Below are positions 10,880 through 21,700 of a stretch of 64,000 nt of DNA, piece after piece (position 1 is the first letter of the stretch; every line of letters begins with the position of its first letter). Below the pieces are notes generated by a model. It worked only from the letters and a program-made list of their open reading frames with translations, was not told where the DNA came from and did no database searches. The position numbers and the translations under genes were made by a program. This DNA is from Strigamia acuminata (taxonomy: Eukaryota; Arthropoda; Chilopoda; Geophilomorpha; Linotaeniidae): NCBI GenBank assembly GCA_949358305.1, contig OX442314.1, forward strand, positions 36,367,211 to 36,431,210, written 5' to 3'.

Positions 10880-12140
10880 CTTCTATCGCGTGACACACGC
10901 GTGTAAAAGCTAAGTTCGCGCGTTCGACATGTGAATGCAAAACGTTGACCATACGTCGCCGCGCGCGTCGCCGCGCCGCAAGTGGACGAATTCCCCGAAA
11001 TCGCGCGAACGCCGAAAGTTGAAAATATTCAACTTTGACGCGCGCGACCACTCGTTGCCACCTTTGTTTTCCAGTGAAATCATTGATTTTTACATTGAAA
11101 ACAGTCACATTCTATTGAAATGAATTGTTTTCACGTCAAAACAATACACGAAAAACAATACAAGAAAAAAAGAGTTCATAAACAAATACAATCCTTTCGA
11201 CGGTGCGCGTGGAAATTACATGCCGCTCAATGCTCGCCTGCTGCGGCCGGGGAGATTGCAATTTCCCGTCGAGCAAGCAAACACAAAAACCCACCAAATT
11301 TTCAACTTTTCCCATTTTAAAAAACAATTAAATATTCTTTAAATTAATAATCAACAATGAAATACCAAAAAAAATCAATTCTTAAGCAACTTAACAATTT
11401 TTGTTTTTGTGCTGCATGGGAACCAAAAAATTGGTTGACGCGAGCTTGTGACATGCGCTGCACAGCCTCGCGAATCCTAAGTGCGTCCTCAGCCATACGC
11501 GTCGGCCTTGACGCGCGCGTTTAGACGCGCACATGTGAACTTAGCTTTGTGCGCGTCCAGATGCGCTCGTCTAGACGACCGCGTCAGGGCCGACGCGTAT
11601 AGTTGTGGATGCCTCTAGGATTCGTGAGGCTGTGCAGCGCGTGTCATAAGCGCGTCTCAATTAATTTTTTTTATTCCCATGCTGCACGTCGTTTTGAATT
11701 AACAATACTCGAAAATAGTCGTTTTAACTTTGAAAATAATTGTTTTAATTTCGAAAATATTCGCTTTCATATCAAAGTGTCCATTCTCACGCTATATAAT
11801 GTTTAATACGTAATTTTATTATAAAAAATTTCCAATGTATAAACTTTATTTCTGTTTTCAGTTTCCTGATATGATTAAAGAAAATCCTAAATATTATTTC
11901 CAAACATTTATCAAATTCTTTTCAAAAGCAGTTGTGGAGGCGTCTACTACGAACGTGTCATCGTGGGCGTCAAATTTGAATATTTTTAACTTTCTGCGTT
12001 TGCACGAATTCGCAGAATTCGTCCACTGGCATCGTGGCGACGCATGGTCGACATTTTGTATTCATATGTGACGCGCACTCTATTTACTCACGTAGAACAC
12101 ACGAATCGCGCGCGTCAACGCGCACATGTAAATTTAGTTT
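10880..12140. mobile_element. 1.25-kb imperfect foldback (inverted-repeat) element
   Basis: Two arms are inverted copies of each other about a centre near 11.51 kb. The outer arms pair 10920-11050 with roughly 11965-12075: the blocks around GACATGTGAATGC at 10926 and GTATTCATATGTG at 12058 are reverse complements with scattered changes. The inner arms pair 11409-11515 with about 11585-11690 (GTGCTGCATGGG against CCCATGCTGCAC). No transposase-like frame lies between them. The long arms without coding capacity fit a foldback or non-autonomous inverted-repeat element. Its outer ends and target duplication could not be fixed by eye. Confidence 0.6.
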
Positions 12141-12149
12141 CACTGAATC

Positions 12150-13118
12150 GCGTACGAGTTTTTCTCTTTTTCAACGCGGAATCGTATTCGACTCGCTTTC
12201 TAGTCGAGTACGAGTTTTTCCCTTTTTCAACGCGAAATCGTATTCGACTCGCTTTCGAGTCGAGTACGAGTTTTGCCCTTCTTCAACGCGAAATCGTATT
12301 CGACTCGTTTTCGAGTCGAGTACGAGTTTTGCCCTTCTTCAACGCGAAATCGTATTCGACTCGCTTTCGAGTCGAGTACGAGTTTTGCCCTTCTTCAACG
12401 CGAAATCGTATTCGACTCGCTTTCGAGTCGAGTACGAGTTTTGCCCTTCTTCAACGCGAAATCGTATTCGACTCGTTTTCGAGTCGAGTACGAGTTTTGC
12501 CCTTCTTCAACGCGAAATCGTATTCGACTCGTTTTCGAGTCGAGTACGAGTTTTGCCCTTCTTCAACGCGAAATCGTATTCGACTCGTTTTCGAGTCGAA
12601 TGCGAATTTTGCCCTTTCTCAACGCGAAATCGTATTCGACTCGTTTTCGAGTCGAATGCGAGTTTTGCCCTTCTTCAACGCGAAATCGTATTCGACTCGT
12701 TTTCGAGTCGAATGCGAATTTTGCCCTTCTTCGACGCGAAATCGTATTCGACTCGTTTTCGAGTCGAATGCGAAATCGTATTCGACTCGTTTTCGAGTCG
12801 AATGCGAGTTTTGCCCTTCTTCAACGCGAAATCGTATTCGACTCGTTTTCGAGTCGAATGCGAATTTTGCCCTTTCTCAACGCGAAATCGTATTCGACTC
12901 GTTTTCGAGTCGAATGCGAGTTTTGCCCTTCTTCAACGCGAAATCGTATTCGACTCGTTTTCGAGTCGAATGCGAATTTTGCCCTTCTTCAACGCGAAAT
13001 CGTATTCGACTCGTTTTCGAGTCGAATGCGAATTCGTATTCGACTCGTTTTCGAGTCGAATGCGAATTTTGCCCTTCTTCAACGCGAAATCGTATTCGAT
13101 TCGCTTTCGAATCGTATA
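12150..13118 (+). repeat. 56-bp tandem array, left arm (~16 units)
   Basis: The unit is 56 bp: a fixed block around GCCCTTCTTCAACGCGAAAT, then an 11-bp-stem hairpin (ATTCGACTCG, TTTT, CGAGTCGAAT). Early units end AGTACGAG, later ones AATGCGAA, showing two subtypes. A few units are truncated, for example near 12765-12800 and 13030-13060. Confidence 0.92.
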
Positions 13119-13397
13119 CGAGATGGTCGATTTTTGTTTCCCGGACTTTGATTTGTATTCGAGTTGTTACGAGTTCGTATTTTGATCGTATTCGTATTCG
13201 AATCGAATTCGAATCGTATTCGAATCGAATACGAATCGAATTCGAGTCGTATTCGAGATGGTCGATGATTTCCACTCGCTCGTATACGCGTTGTATACGA
13301 GCTCGTATTTTGATCGTAATCGTAAACGAATCGTTTACAAGTCGTATACAAGTCGTATACGACGTGTATACACCTCGTATACGAACGAAGTTTGGAA

Positions 13398-15135
13398 AAT
13401 CCACCGGACACTTACTACGACATGAAAACACATAGTAGTCACATACGTCTTATTTGGAAATTGTGTTTTCACAAACTTCGTTCGTATACGAGGTGTATAC
13501 ACGTCGTATACGACTTGTATACGACTTGTAAACGATTCGTTTACGATTACGATCAAAATACGAGCTCGTATACAACGCGTATACGAGCGAGTGGAAATCA
13601 TCGACCATCTCGAATACGACTCGAATTCGATTAGTATTCGATTCGAATACGATTCGAATTCGATTCGAATACGAATACGATCAAAATACGAACTCGTAAC
13701 AACTCGAATACGAGATAGTCGATGACCCGTTCCCGGACTTTGACTCGTACGACTCGTATTCGAGATGTATTCGAGATGTATTCGAATCGTATTCGAGTCG
13801 CATTCGAGATGGTCGATGATTTCCACTCGCTCGTATACGCGTTGTATACGAGCTCGTATTTTGATCGTAATCGTAAACGAATCGTTTACAAGTCGTATAC
13901 AAGTCGTATACGACGTGTATACACCTCGTATACGAACGAAGTTTGGAAAATCCACCGGACACTTACTACGACATGAAAACACATAGTAGTCACATACGTC
14001 TTATTTGGAAATTGTGTTTTCACAAACTTCGTTCGTATACGAGGTGTATACACGTCGTATACGACTTGTATACGACTTGTAAACGATTCGTTTACGATTA
14101 CGATCAAAATACGAGCTCGTATACAACGCGTATACGAGCGAGTGGAAATCATCGACCATCTCGAATGCGACTCGAATACGATTCGAATACATCTCGAATA
14201 CATCTCGAATACGAGTCGTACGAGTCAAAGTCCGGGAACGGGTCATCGACTATCTCGTATTCGAGTTGTTACGAGTTCGTATTTTGATCGTATTCGTATT
14301 CGAATCGAATTCGAATCGTATTCGAATCGAATACTAATCGAATTCGAGTCGTATTCGAGATGGTCGATGATTTCCACTCGCTCGTATACGCGTTGTATAC
14401 GAGCTCGTATTTTGATCGTAATCGTAAACGAATCGTTTACAAGTCGTATACAAGTCGTATACGACGTGTATACACCTCGTATACGAACGAAGTTTGGAAA
14501 ATCCACCGGACACTTACTACGACATGAAAACACATAGTAGTCACATACGTCTTATTTGGAAATTGTGTTTTCACAAACTTCGTTCGTATACGAGGTGTAT
14601 ACACGTCGTATACGACTTGTATACGACTTGTAAACGATTCGTTTACGATTACGATCAAAATACGAGCTCGTATACAACGCGTATACGAGCGAGTGGAAAT
14701 CATCGACCATCTCGAATACGACTCGAATTCGATTAGTATTCGATTCGAATACGATTCGAATTCGATTCGAATACGAATACGATCAAAATACGAACTCGTA
14801 ACAACTCGAATACGAGATAGTCGATGACCCGTTCCCGGACTTTGACTCGTACGACTCGTATTCGAGATGTATTCGAGATGTATTCGAATCGTATTCGAGT
14901 CGCATTCGAGATGGTCGATGATTTCCACTCGCTCGTATACGCGTTGTATACGAGCTCGTATTTTGATCGTAATCGTAAACGAATCGTTTACAAGTCGTAT
15001 ACAAGTCGTATACGACGTGTATACACCTCGTATACGAACGAAGTTTGGAAAATCCACCGGACACTTACTACGACATGAAAACACATAGTAGTCACATACG
15101 TCTTATTTGGAAATTGTGTTTTCACAAACTTCGTT
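13398..15135. repeat. 551-bp units in alternating orientation (1102-bp higher-order repeat)
   Basis: An ~80-bp spacer (beginning GGAAAATCCACCGGACAC) recurs at about 13398, 13949, 14500 and 15051, always in the same direction and always flanked by inverted CGTATACGA-rich arms. The segment between spacers is in one direction in the first and third intervals and reverse-complemented in the second. Sequence therefore repeats exactly at 1102 bp but is inverted at 551 bp. Near-identity of copies points to recent amplification or to an assembly effect. Confidence 0.88.
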
Positions 15136-15397
15136 CGTATACGAGGTGTATACACGTCGTATACGACTTGTATACGACTTGTAAACGATTCGTTTACGAT
15201 TACGATCAAAATACGAGCTCGTATACAACGCGTATACGAGCGAGTGGAAATCATCGACCATCTCGAATACGACTCGAATTCGATTCGTATTCGATTCGAA
15301 TACGATTCGAATTCGATTCGAATACGAATACGATCAAAATACGAACTCGTAACAACTCGAATACAAATCAAAGTCCGGGAAACAAAAATCGACCATC

Positions 15398-16320
15398 TCG
15401 TATACGATTCGAAAGCGAATCGAATACGATTTCGCGTTGAAGAAGGGCAAAATTCGCATTCGACTCGAAAACGAGTCGAATACGAATTCGCATTCGACTC
15501 GAAAACGAGTCGAATACGATTTCGCGTTGAAGAAGGGCAAAATTCGCATTCGACTCGAAAACGAGTCGAATACGATTTCGCGTTGAAGAAGGGCAAAACT
15601 CGCATTCGACTCGAAAACGAGTCGAATACGATTTCGCGTTGAGAAAGGGCAAAATTCGCATTCGACTCGAAAACGAGTCGAATACGATTTCGCGTTGAAG
15701 AAGGGCAAAACTCGCATTCGACTCGAAAACGAGTCGAATACGATTTCGCATTCGACTCGAAAACGAGTCGAATACGATTTCGCGTCGAAGAAGGGCAAAA
15801 TTCGCATTCGACTCGAAAACGAGTCGAATACGATTTCGCGTTGAAGAAGGGCAAAACTCGCATTCGACTCGAAAACGAGTCGAATACGATTTCGCGTTGA
15901 GAAAGGGCAAAATTCGCATTCGACTCGAAAACGAGTCGAATACGATTTCGCGTTGAAGAAGGGCAAAACTCGCATTCGACTCGAAAACGAGTCGAATACG
16001 ATTTCGCATTCGACTCGAAAACGAGTCGAATACGATTTCGCGTCGAAGAAGGGCAAAATTCGCATTCGACTCGAAAACGAGTCGAATACGATTTCGCGTT
16101 GAAGAAGGGCAAAACTCGCATTCGACTCGAAAACGAGTCGAATACGATTTCGCGTTGAGAAAGGGCAAAATTCGCATTCGACTCGAAAACGAGTCGAATA
16201 CGATTTCGCGTTGAAGAAGGGCAAAACTCGCATTCGACTCGAAAACGAGTCGAATACGATTTCGCGTCAAAGAAGGGCAAAATTTGCATTCGACTCGAAA
16301 ACGAGTCGAATACGAGATCA
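15398..16320 (-). repeat. 56-bp tandem array, right arm, inverted (~15 units)
   Basis: Same unit as the left arm but reverse-complemented (CGCGTTGAAGAAGGGCAAAA between CGACTCGAAAACGAGTCGAA hairpins). Short truncated units occur near 15735-15770 and 16000-16035, mirroring those of the left arm. The truncated pattern itself repeats at about 270 bp, indicating duplication of blocks of units. Confidence 0.92.
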
Positions 16321-16325
16321 TTTTT

Positions 16326-16884
16326 TGATCTGGGTCGTGAATGCGTCCGTATGTCACGCGAACGCGTGTTGGAGTCGATTCCGAGTTCGTATTCCATCTT
16401 GAACGCGCATTGGAGACGTAAACCAGTTTATTTTACCCACTCTCGCTCGATCCCGCTTCATCGCTCCTTGTCGCTCCTGTGAAAAAAAATACATGAGAAT
16501 GTGCAGAAATGAACCTTCCAATACTCACATGAAAATTGACAACCTTGACACAAAACAGTCTATTGACACTCCCAACACCACCCCGGACGTTTTCCGGAAG
16601 AGTTTGGTCCACCCGGAATCCCCAGAATAGTCGCCCCCGAAATGCGGATTTCGCGGAAGCCAATCCGCGGAAAGGTTAGTGAGACAATGGATTTTGCCTC
16701 GCTAAGCGGTTAATTAACGCTTCACCCCACATAATATTGGGGTGAACCGTGTTAGGGGAGTTTTTCCCCCTAAATTATGTAATTGTTTGGCGTGTGCCAA
16801 ACACAAATATTACAGAATAAAACGTAAATACAACTTCTTTCGTGGTGACTCTTTTTATTAAATAAAACACATTAAATTTGAATA
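16326..16884. other. Unassigned flank with four consecutive hairpins at 16700-16802
   Basis: Within about 100 bases there are four short perfect or near-perfect stems: GCGTTAATTAACGC-like at 16704-16720, CACCCC/GGGGTG at 16723-16744, TTAGGGG/CCCCTAA at 16752-16773, and GTTTGGC/GCCAAAC at 16785-16802. An AATAAA follows. No gene is recognised in the rest of the stretch. Confidence 0.55.
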
Positions 16885-16887
16885 AAA

Positions 16888-17658
16888 GTGGCTCAGGGTT
16901 ACCACAAAACCAACAAGCAAGTGGTCAGGCACTTGAATCACGTGAGGAGGCGAGATGCGACGGACCCGAGCGAGGTGGTTACTTCAGTGCCGGTTGTGGC
17001 GCCGGTGACGCCCGAAGGGGGGGGCGAGCTGAGGGTCTACACGTATGCGCCGTTGCCGGGGACTCCACCCCTGATGCCGCCCCCAACACCACCAACGCCA
17101 CCACAGCTTTTTCTCACCCCACCGCAAGTTGTGAGGCTCCCAACACCCGTGCAGACACCTGTAGGAGCTCAAGCGTTACCAGCGGGAGGTCAAGTTCCAG
17201 TGCTCGCTCCGGAGGCGCCACACGCGCCGATGATGGCTGAGGAGGTAGCAGTTGGTCAGCAGATGGAGGAACCCCAGCGCGACGCCATCAACATGGAGCA
17301 GAGACCTAGAACCCGCGCAACCAGAAACATCGAAGTTAACTACAAAGATCTATCCTCGGGGGAGGAGGATGATGACGAGGAAGCGGTCTTGGCTAACTAC
17401 CGTAATCTGCCGGTGGCGAGACCACCCAAACACGGTCTAAAAGTCTCGGAGATGGTGCGGATGGAGCCCATAGAAGATCCTGACCAACCGGGTCCAAGCA
17501 CGACAACAGATCCTCCGGAGAGAGGGGCACCACGCGCCACCTTACCGACAAAAAAGACTGGTAAAGGACCTCCAGACAAAGCGCAACTCTACAGCAAGGA
17601 GGACGCAGAGCGGACTCGCCTGCTGTTGCGCCGGATGGCAGACAAGGGAAAGCAATGA
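16888..17658 (+). CDS. Ty3/gypsy copy 3: intact ORF for the Pol C-terminal tail only (256 codons)
   Basis: The frame opens with the end of the integrase region (RHLNHVRRR, equivalent to RHLNHLISRRE in the complete copy). It continues through a Pro-rich stretch, an acidic motif (NYKDLSSGEE), a conserved KVSEMVRMEP block and a basic end (SKEDAERTRLLLRRMADKG). It lacks reverse transcriptase, RNase H and the integrase core. The first codons differ from the other copies, so the element is truncated at about 16885. The frame is free of stops although the rest is missing. It is probably a 5'-truncated element, and a co-opted tail gene is an alternative I cannot exclude. Confidence 0.7.
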   Translation: MAQGYHKTNKQVVRHLNHVRRRDATDPSEVVTSVPVVAPVTPEGGGELRVYTYAPLPGTPPLMPPPTPPTPPQLFLTPPQVVRLPTPVQTPVGAQALPAGGQVPVLAPEAPHAPMMAEEVAVGQQMEEPQRDAINMEQRPRTRATRNIEVNYKDLSSGEEDDDEEAVLANYRNLPVARPPKHGLKVSEMVRMEPIEDPDQPGPSTTTDPPERGAPRATLPTKKTGKGPPDKAQLYSKEDAERTRLLLRRMADKGKQ

Positions 17659-17884
17659 TGGAGTTTAATGGAGTGATTGTGAAAAGCTAAGAAAATTGGT
17701 CGAAATTGTATAAAGAGGTTGTTTTTATTAGCAAAGAGGCAAGAGTTGTAGTTTGTGGTTTCTTGGTTGAAAGTTGAAAATTGTAAAGTGTTGTATTGAA
17801 GAAGTTTTAATCATTTGATGTGGTGATTTTAATTAATTTAAAGTTGTAAAATTACAAGTGATAAACATTGTAACTGGGGAGGAA

Positions 17885-18102
17885 TGTTAGATTCTGATTG
17901 TAAATTAACTATTAAGTGTGAATTGAGTGATCGAGACAATTGTTGTAACAATATACCATGGTTAGCTATTGTCTGTAAGCTAACCATGGCAACAGATATT
18001 CTGGAATTCAGTTGTGAGCGACGATTCTAATAAATGAGAGTGAACATGTTTTGCTGTGTATAAATTCAAGAGTAAGATTGAGTTGTAAGAACTCTTCAGT
18101 CA
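17885..18102 (+). repeat. 3' LTR of gypsy copy 3
   Basis: It begins TGTTAGATTC immediately after a polypurine tract (GGGGAGGAA at 17876-17884) and ends ...TTCAGTCA, giving TG...CA boundaries. Its sequence differs from the LTRs of copies 1 and 2, so it is a related but separate subfamily. The internal palindrome around CCATGGTTAGC/GCTAACCATGG at 17957-17990 is notable. The end abuts the 10-bp minisatellite directly. Confidence 0.7.
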
Positions 18103-18366
18103 AAATCCGTCAAAATCCGCCAAAATCCGTCAAATTCCGTCAAATTTTGTCAAAATCCGTCAAAATCCGTTAAAATCCGTCAAATTCCGTCAAATTCCGT
18201 CAAATTCCGTCAAAATCCGTCAAAATCCGTCAAATTCCGTCAAAATCCGTCAAATTTTGTCAAAATCCGTCAAATTCCGTCAAATTCCGTCAAATTCCGT
18301 CAAATCCCGTCAAAATCCGTCAAAATCCGTCAAATTCCGTCAAAATCCATCAAATTTTGTTAAAAT
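18103..18366. repeat. 10-bp minisatellite (CAAATTCCGT family), left part
   Basis: About 26 tandem 10-bp units of the forms CAAAATCCGT, CAAATTCCGT and CAAATTTTGT. The same array in the same orientation continues at 24220 beyond the complete gypsy element. Removing the element and one AAAAT copy leaves the units in perfect register. Confidence 0.95.
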
Positions 18367-18583
18367 TGATGTGTTCTATCTCTTCTCAAGAACAAGCATT
18401 GATTTCATAGGAGAAAGCTCAGGTACAACTCTCGTTTATTCATCACATTCACATTCTGAGTTCTAGAACTTAAGTCGCTATGGTTACAAAAGCATTGTCT
18501 GACAAATCCATTATTACTAATTACAATTGATTGCATCTTAATATCATCAGATTGTTACACACTAATTTAGGCTAAACACTGCA
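18367..18583 (-). repeat. 3' LTR of gypsy copy 1 (217 bp)
   Basis: In element orientation it runs TGCAGTGTTT ... GAACACATCA. Compared with the other LTR at 24003-24219, I noticed one difference (AGGAGAAAG here, AGAAGAAAG there). Confidence 0.95.
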
Positions 18584-18776
18584 TTCCTCCCCAATTATCA
18601 AACATACTTTGTAATTTTCACACACCTCAAAGATCCATCAAAACATAACACTTTTCCACTTACAGTGCACTCACATAACTTCCCATAATTTCAAACACTT
18701 CAATTTTTCTTAAGATCAAACATTTCAATTTTCCTTAATCTCAAAACTTTCTCAATAAAAATCTTGAACTTGGCCT

Positions 18777-21700
18777 CTATTGCTTGTTCTTGTCCGCCAT
18801 CCTTTTCAGTAGCAACCGGGTGCGCTCAGCATCTTCCTTGCTGTACAGTTGTGGTGGTTCGGCGCTTGCTTTACTAGTCTTTCTAGCAGGCACGCTAGTG
18901 TGTGGTGGTTCTCTCCCTGCCGAATTTGCTGCGGAACTTGGACCAGGTTGTGTGGGGTCCGCCACCGGTTCCATGCGCACCATCTCGGATACTTTTAAAC
19001 CCTTCTTCGGTGGCCTTGCCGGCGGCAAATTGTGGTAATTCGCCATGGTGAACTCCTCCTCATCGCTCTCCTCCCCCGACGACAGGTCCTTGTAGTTGAC
19101 CTCGACGTTCCTTGTTGCTCGTGTCCTCGTTCTCTGCGCTACCTCACGATCAACTCTAGGTGAAACGATGGCTTGTTGGTCGTCAACTACTGTCCCGGCC
19201 GTCGTCGGAACTTGTAGTCTCATCGCGATGAGAGGTGGCGTTGGCTCGGCCGCCGGTGAGGCTTGAACTGGTGGTAGGATGGGTACTACAACTTGTGTAG
19301 CGGGAGGTGCCAACGTTGACCCCGCTTGAGGAATTCCAGGTGGTGGCGTCGCTGCCGCTTGTGGCATCACCGCAGCAGGGCTCACCGCTGGAGGAATCAC
19401 TGCTTGGCTCCCCGGTGGCGTCAGTGGCGGCTGCTGCCCTTGCCAACCCCGGCGCAAAAACCGGACAGGAGGTAACTCCTCCGTAGCTGATGCTGCTTGT
19501 GGAATAACATTAGCAATTTCCTCACCCGCCACCACACCGGTCTCTCTGCGGCTTATCAGATGATTCAAATGCCGTATCTGGACGCGGGCGGTGTCGGCAT
19601 CCAGCACTGCATATACCAGCTCCCCTCGACGCTCTGTCACTGTTCCAGCTTTCCACGGTGGCTTAGTCTCCGAAAATGAGCGAAACCAAATCAAATCGCC
19701 AACCACAAATGACCTGCAACGAGACGCGCTGGTGGCTACACCTGTGGCCACCCTTGGGCGGACCAAATCGATATGGGTAAATAATTGGTGCCCTAAAAAG
19801 TTCATAGCTGGGGTGTCGTTATTTCTACTTCTGAAATTTGCGTGTTGAAAGAGTATGAGTCTCAACAGTCTAAGCTCGAGGTCTCCCTGGGTGAACTTGG
19901 CCAGCTTGTCTTTGACCCAGCGGACCGCCTGTTCTGCAGTGCCATTGGACTGTGGATGGTACGCGGGGGAGAAGATGTGCTCTATGCCATTCTTGGTCAA
20001 AAATAACGCGAACTCCCTTGATGCAAACTGGGGGCCGTTGTCGCTTACAAGTAAGTGCGGCAACCCAAACGAGCTAAAGATGCGACGCAGAACTCGAATC
20101 GTCGTGGTGGAGGTAGCTGTCGCCACCGCCTGGGCCTCCACCCATCCCGAGAAGGCATCTACAACTACCAAAACCATCTTCTTTTGGATGGGGCCCGCAT
20201 AATCCACGTGCACCCTTGCCCATGGTTCCTCCGCACGTGGCCAAGAAATTGGAACTGCTCTTGGTGGCAAAATCCTGTTCCTTGCGCAAACTGCGCAAGA
20301 CTGGACAAACGTCACAATCTGTGTGGTCATGGCCGGCCACCACACCACGCTGCGCGCGCGCTTCTTCATGGCGACTACCCCGGGGTGCCCCTCATGGAGT
20401 AGGCGCAGCATCTTCTGCCGCAGAGCAGTGGGTATCACAGCCCGATCACCCCACATCAACACTCCCGCCACTATGGTCAACTCATAAAACTTCACTACAA
20501 AATCTTTCAAACTGTTAATCAAATGGGGGTCCCCGGAGCGCACCGCTGTTACTACACGTGTCAAATCCAAATCGGCGTCCGTCGCCTTTGCCACATCTGC
20601 TGCCAAAAGCAGCTCTTCCCGCTCGAGCTCGACTAGGAATAAAGGCCATTCCTCCGCCTCCTCGAGTGCCACTTCAACCGGAAAACGGCTGAAAGTGTCG
20701 GCGTTTTGGTTCTGCTCCCCTCTCCTATAGACAAGGCGATACTCATACGCTGCCAACATCAGTGCCCAGCGCAGCATTCGCGGGCTTATTACCAATGGGA
20801 TGGGACGGTCTGGGCCCAAAATGCCCAAGAGCGGCTTGTGATCTGTAAATATGATAAATGGTCTTCCCATTAGGTAAACATAAAACTTTTTCACCGCGAA
20901 CACCACGGCGAGGGCCTCCTTGTCTATCTGTGCGTAGTTTATTTCCGCCTTCGTCAAGGAACGGGACGCGTAAGCAACTGGCAACTCTTGGTCGTTCTGC
21001 CCAATATGAGCTAGCACCGCTCCTACTCCAAAAGGTGACGCATCAGTCGCGACGGACAACGGACGCTGCAAATCATAAAATGTTAATATTGGGGCGGTGG
21101 TCAGGGCTCTCTTAACGGCATCGAAAGCCTCCTGCCTGCGACGATTCCATCTCCAAATGGCATCCGTGCACAACAGCTCATACAATGGCGCTGCATAATC
21201 CGCCAACTTGTGCACAAAAACTGCGTAGAAAGCTACCATTCCAAGAAAAGTGCGAAGTTGTTTCACATCTGCCGGTGGTGGGATGGCGACCACCGCCTCG
21301 ACTTTAGACACGATTGGCTGCACTCCTTGTTCACTCACTGTAAACCCTAAAAAGTCCAATTTATGCTTACAAAATAAGCACTTCTCCAAAGCGAGTCGTA
21401 AGCCCTTGGTCGCCAAACGCTTAAAGACTTCCTCCAAAACCTCGAAATGTTCCTCAAGCGTCCAAGTAGCTATTAAAATGTCATCCAAGTAGATGAAAAT
21501 TCGGACAACACCGTCTAAAACCATCACAATAATCCGCTGGAACCTCCCCGCGGATGGCATGGTCCCAAAAGGCAGGCGGGTCACTGCCATCACGCCCTTC
21601 TCGGTATTGACCGCGGCTATCTCCGCCGATCGAGTTGATAACGGGATCTGTTGGTAGGCATGCCTCATGTCGAGCAAACTAAAAAATCTGGCTCTCCCAA

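Larger units (their letters stand above)
12150..16325. repeat. 4.2-kb palindromic satellite block
   Basis: The whole block reads as a giant near-palindrome centred at about 14.24 kb. A left arm of 56-bp tandem repeats (12.15-13.12 kb) is matched by the same repeats in reverse orientation on the right (15.40-16.32 kb). Between them is a set of alternately inverted units rich in CGTATACG and CGAATTCG motifs. All frames are open on both strands over long distances because the units lack stops, so the long apparent proteins rich in Arg, Phe, Ser and Tyr are artefacts of the repeat. Confidence 0.9.

Noticed and set aside
12034-13435. Very long plus-strand frames rich in Arg, Phe, Ser and Glu across the 56-bp array
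   Set aside because: All frames on both strands are open because the 56-bp unit lacks stops. The peptides simply cycle through the three frames of the unit. No start context, splice sites or domain.
13398-15135. Terminal repeats of a virus-like or Maverick element
   Set aside because: The inverted units contain no protein-primed polymerase, integrase or capsid frames. The whole block is repeat sequence.
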